A stretch of DNA of 64,000 bases from Siphonodentalium dalli. Its lineage: Eukaryota > Mollusca > Scaphopoda > Gadilida > Siphonodentaliidae. A program made the position numbers and the translations under genes. The notes under the pieces were generated by a model, which worked only from the letters and a program-made list of their open reading frames with translations, ran no database searches and was not told where the DNA came from. Positions 62,700 through 64,000 of this stretch are shown here, one piece after another (position 1 is the first letter of the stretch; every line of letters begins with the position of its first letter). Location: assembly GCA_032622095.1 (NCBI GenBank), contig CP136065.1, forward strand, positions 155,751,577 through 155,815,576, given 5' to 3'.

Positions 62700-64000
62700 C
62701 ATAACTCGAGTGCGTGAACCGTTACCGGCGTGTCCCTTCTAGAGATTAGTTAACGGATACCGATGGCCACCAATCAAGGTGAACACATATCACCAACTGG
62801 CGATAAAAAAATCAGCGCGCTGCCTTCGTCGGATATTTTCCGGTATTATTTATTTGATTGGTTAAGTAAGTCACATGGGGCATGCCTGATATTTTATTGC
62901 CCGCCATGTGTACGCGCCCTTAATTGTGAAAATTATGACAAGTGTCACGAAAATTAAAAACATTGTTATAACCATGGATAATAAATTTCCAACATCATGT
63001 CGCAAATAGAAATTTCAGTACATTATGATTTGACAACAATAACTTGTTTGAATATAGCCAAGTTAACACTGAATGTATGCATGGTTATACATATTAGGGT
63101 GGAGAAATATGGCATCAGAATTTCCAATGCAGAAAACGACCGGCTCAGTCGCTGATTGGTAGAAAATATCTGCTAATAATTATTTGATTGACATCTGTGG
63201 AAAGGTCCATTGGATGTAAACTTTATACTTTCATCCACAGTATTCTATATTCCCCTCTATTTACACCAGCGGAGCCTAGCGTTCCACACCACATTACAAG
63301 TACAATTAGAGGCCTTTCGCAAAATCACTATTACGATTACGGATATAATATATTGTCCTGGTAAGGTGGACACCATCACAACTTATTTTCAGTTACACAT
63401 ATATCTGATGGAAAAAGTAATATGTGTCTCTTTCAGATACCATGTTCTTATCCGTGTGTTATACACCACACAGGTAATGTTAGAGTGTCTCCAAGCAGGA
63501 CCGGTGGCACATCATTGACTCATCTGCACATAATTAAACTGCGTGGGGTACATTTCATCTGACATAAGTGCGTAAATATATAATTTTTGGCCGTATACTG
63601 GCAGGATATTGGTTACCTCCGTAATCGTAATCGAACATGAATGCTACCACTATGATAACTTTAAGCGTGTAGAGGAGCGGTCTTGGCCCCAACGGGGCTT
63701 ATTTTTCGAGTTTAATTTTTTTTTTTACACACGGAAATATTATAGATCATATGAAAGTAGAAGATGTCAACTTCATGTTCCGCCCTGCTGTAAACTTTGA
63801 AAGTGGTTCCGTTGTCATGGAAACGGCATGTAAACAATGTAGACACATTTTGAGACAAAACCCTTCAGCAGACGGTAAAAAAGAATTTAAGCACATTCTA
63901 GGACAGAAACATATGTTGAAGATAATTTCTTGATGTTATTTTAGTGGTTGATGTGGACCATCACGGACTTGTACTCCTTTTGAAGTTATAATATATATAT
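62700..64000. other. No gene recognised
   Basis: Short frames near 63210-63518 and 63751-63933 have no known domain and no supporting splice sites that I trust. AT-rich to the edge. Confidence 0.35.

Overview
The window looks like non-coding, repeat-rich DNA from a metazoan nuclear genome. It is AT-rich, has no long open frames (nothing intact above about 190 codons), and carries canonical GT-AG splice signals, animal-type non-LTR retrotransposon remains, many miniature inverted-repeat elements (MITEs) and one exon of a tachykinin-type neuropeptide receptor. A marine invertebrate, possibly a lophotrochozoan, fits the receptor and the LINE and Crypton-type relics, but the species cannot be read from the sequence.

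Layout. 1-3400: a broken LINE (endonuclease, linker, reverse transcriptase, C-terminal part) and its degenerate 3' repeats. 3771-11426: four copies of a roughly 430-535 bp TTAA-flanked MITE family (three of them here), a tandemly repeated 255-bp unit with one of these MITEs in it, and other dispersed repeats. 11462-12082: a (TA)n tract and a long trinucleotide tract. 12724-27690: a piggyBac-like MITE, Tc1/mariner-like palindromic MITEs, a second LINE relic (22040-23310), large palindromes and a 54-bp satellite. 29926-34640: a composite inverted-end element made of ATTCGG-type satellite and CACA/TGTG hairpins. 36790-37780: a broken Crypton-type tyrosine-recombinase (DUF3504) relic. 38648-49292: more foldback elements, including a 2.5-kb GC-rich one with a target-site duplication (43065-45566). 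51553-51977 (minus): the first coding exon of a tachykinin-receptor-like GPCR, the only feature I regard as a confident functional gene part. A possible plus-strand exon lies in its intron (50556-50687). 53028-55226: an inverted-end element whose two ends are arrays of the palindrome TCCTAATTAGGA, with another foldback MITE inside. 55230-64000: scattered repeat relics and no recognisable gene.

How it fits together. The receptor exon sits in very repeat-dense, probably intronic or intergenic DNA; its remaining exons would lie at lower coordinates on the minus strand or outside the window, and I could not find them. Most of the structure comes from non-autonomous DNA transposons. Several families share TTAA flanks and AGG-type ends, so one transposase group may have moved many of them. 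The 10-mer AACGCTCTTT recurs in at least three otherwise different repeat types.
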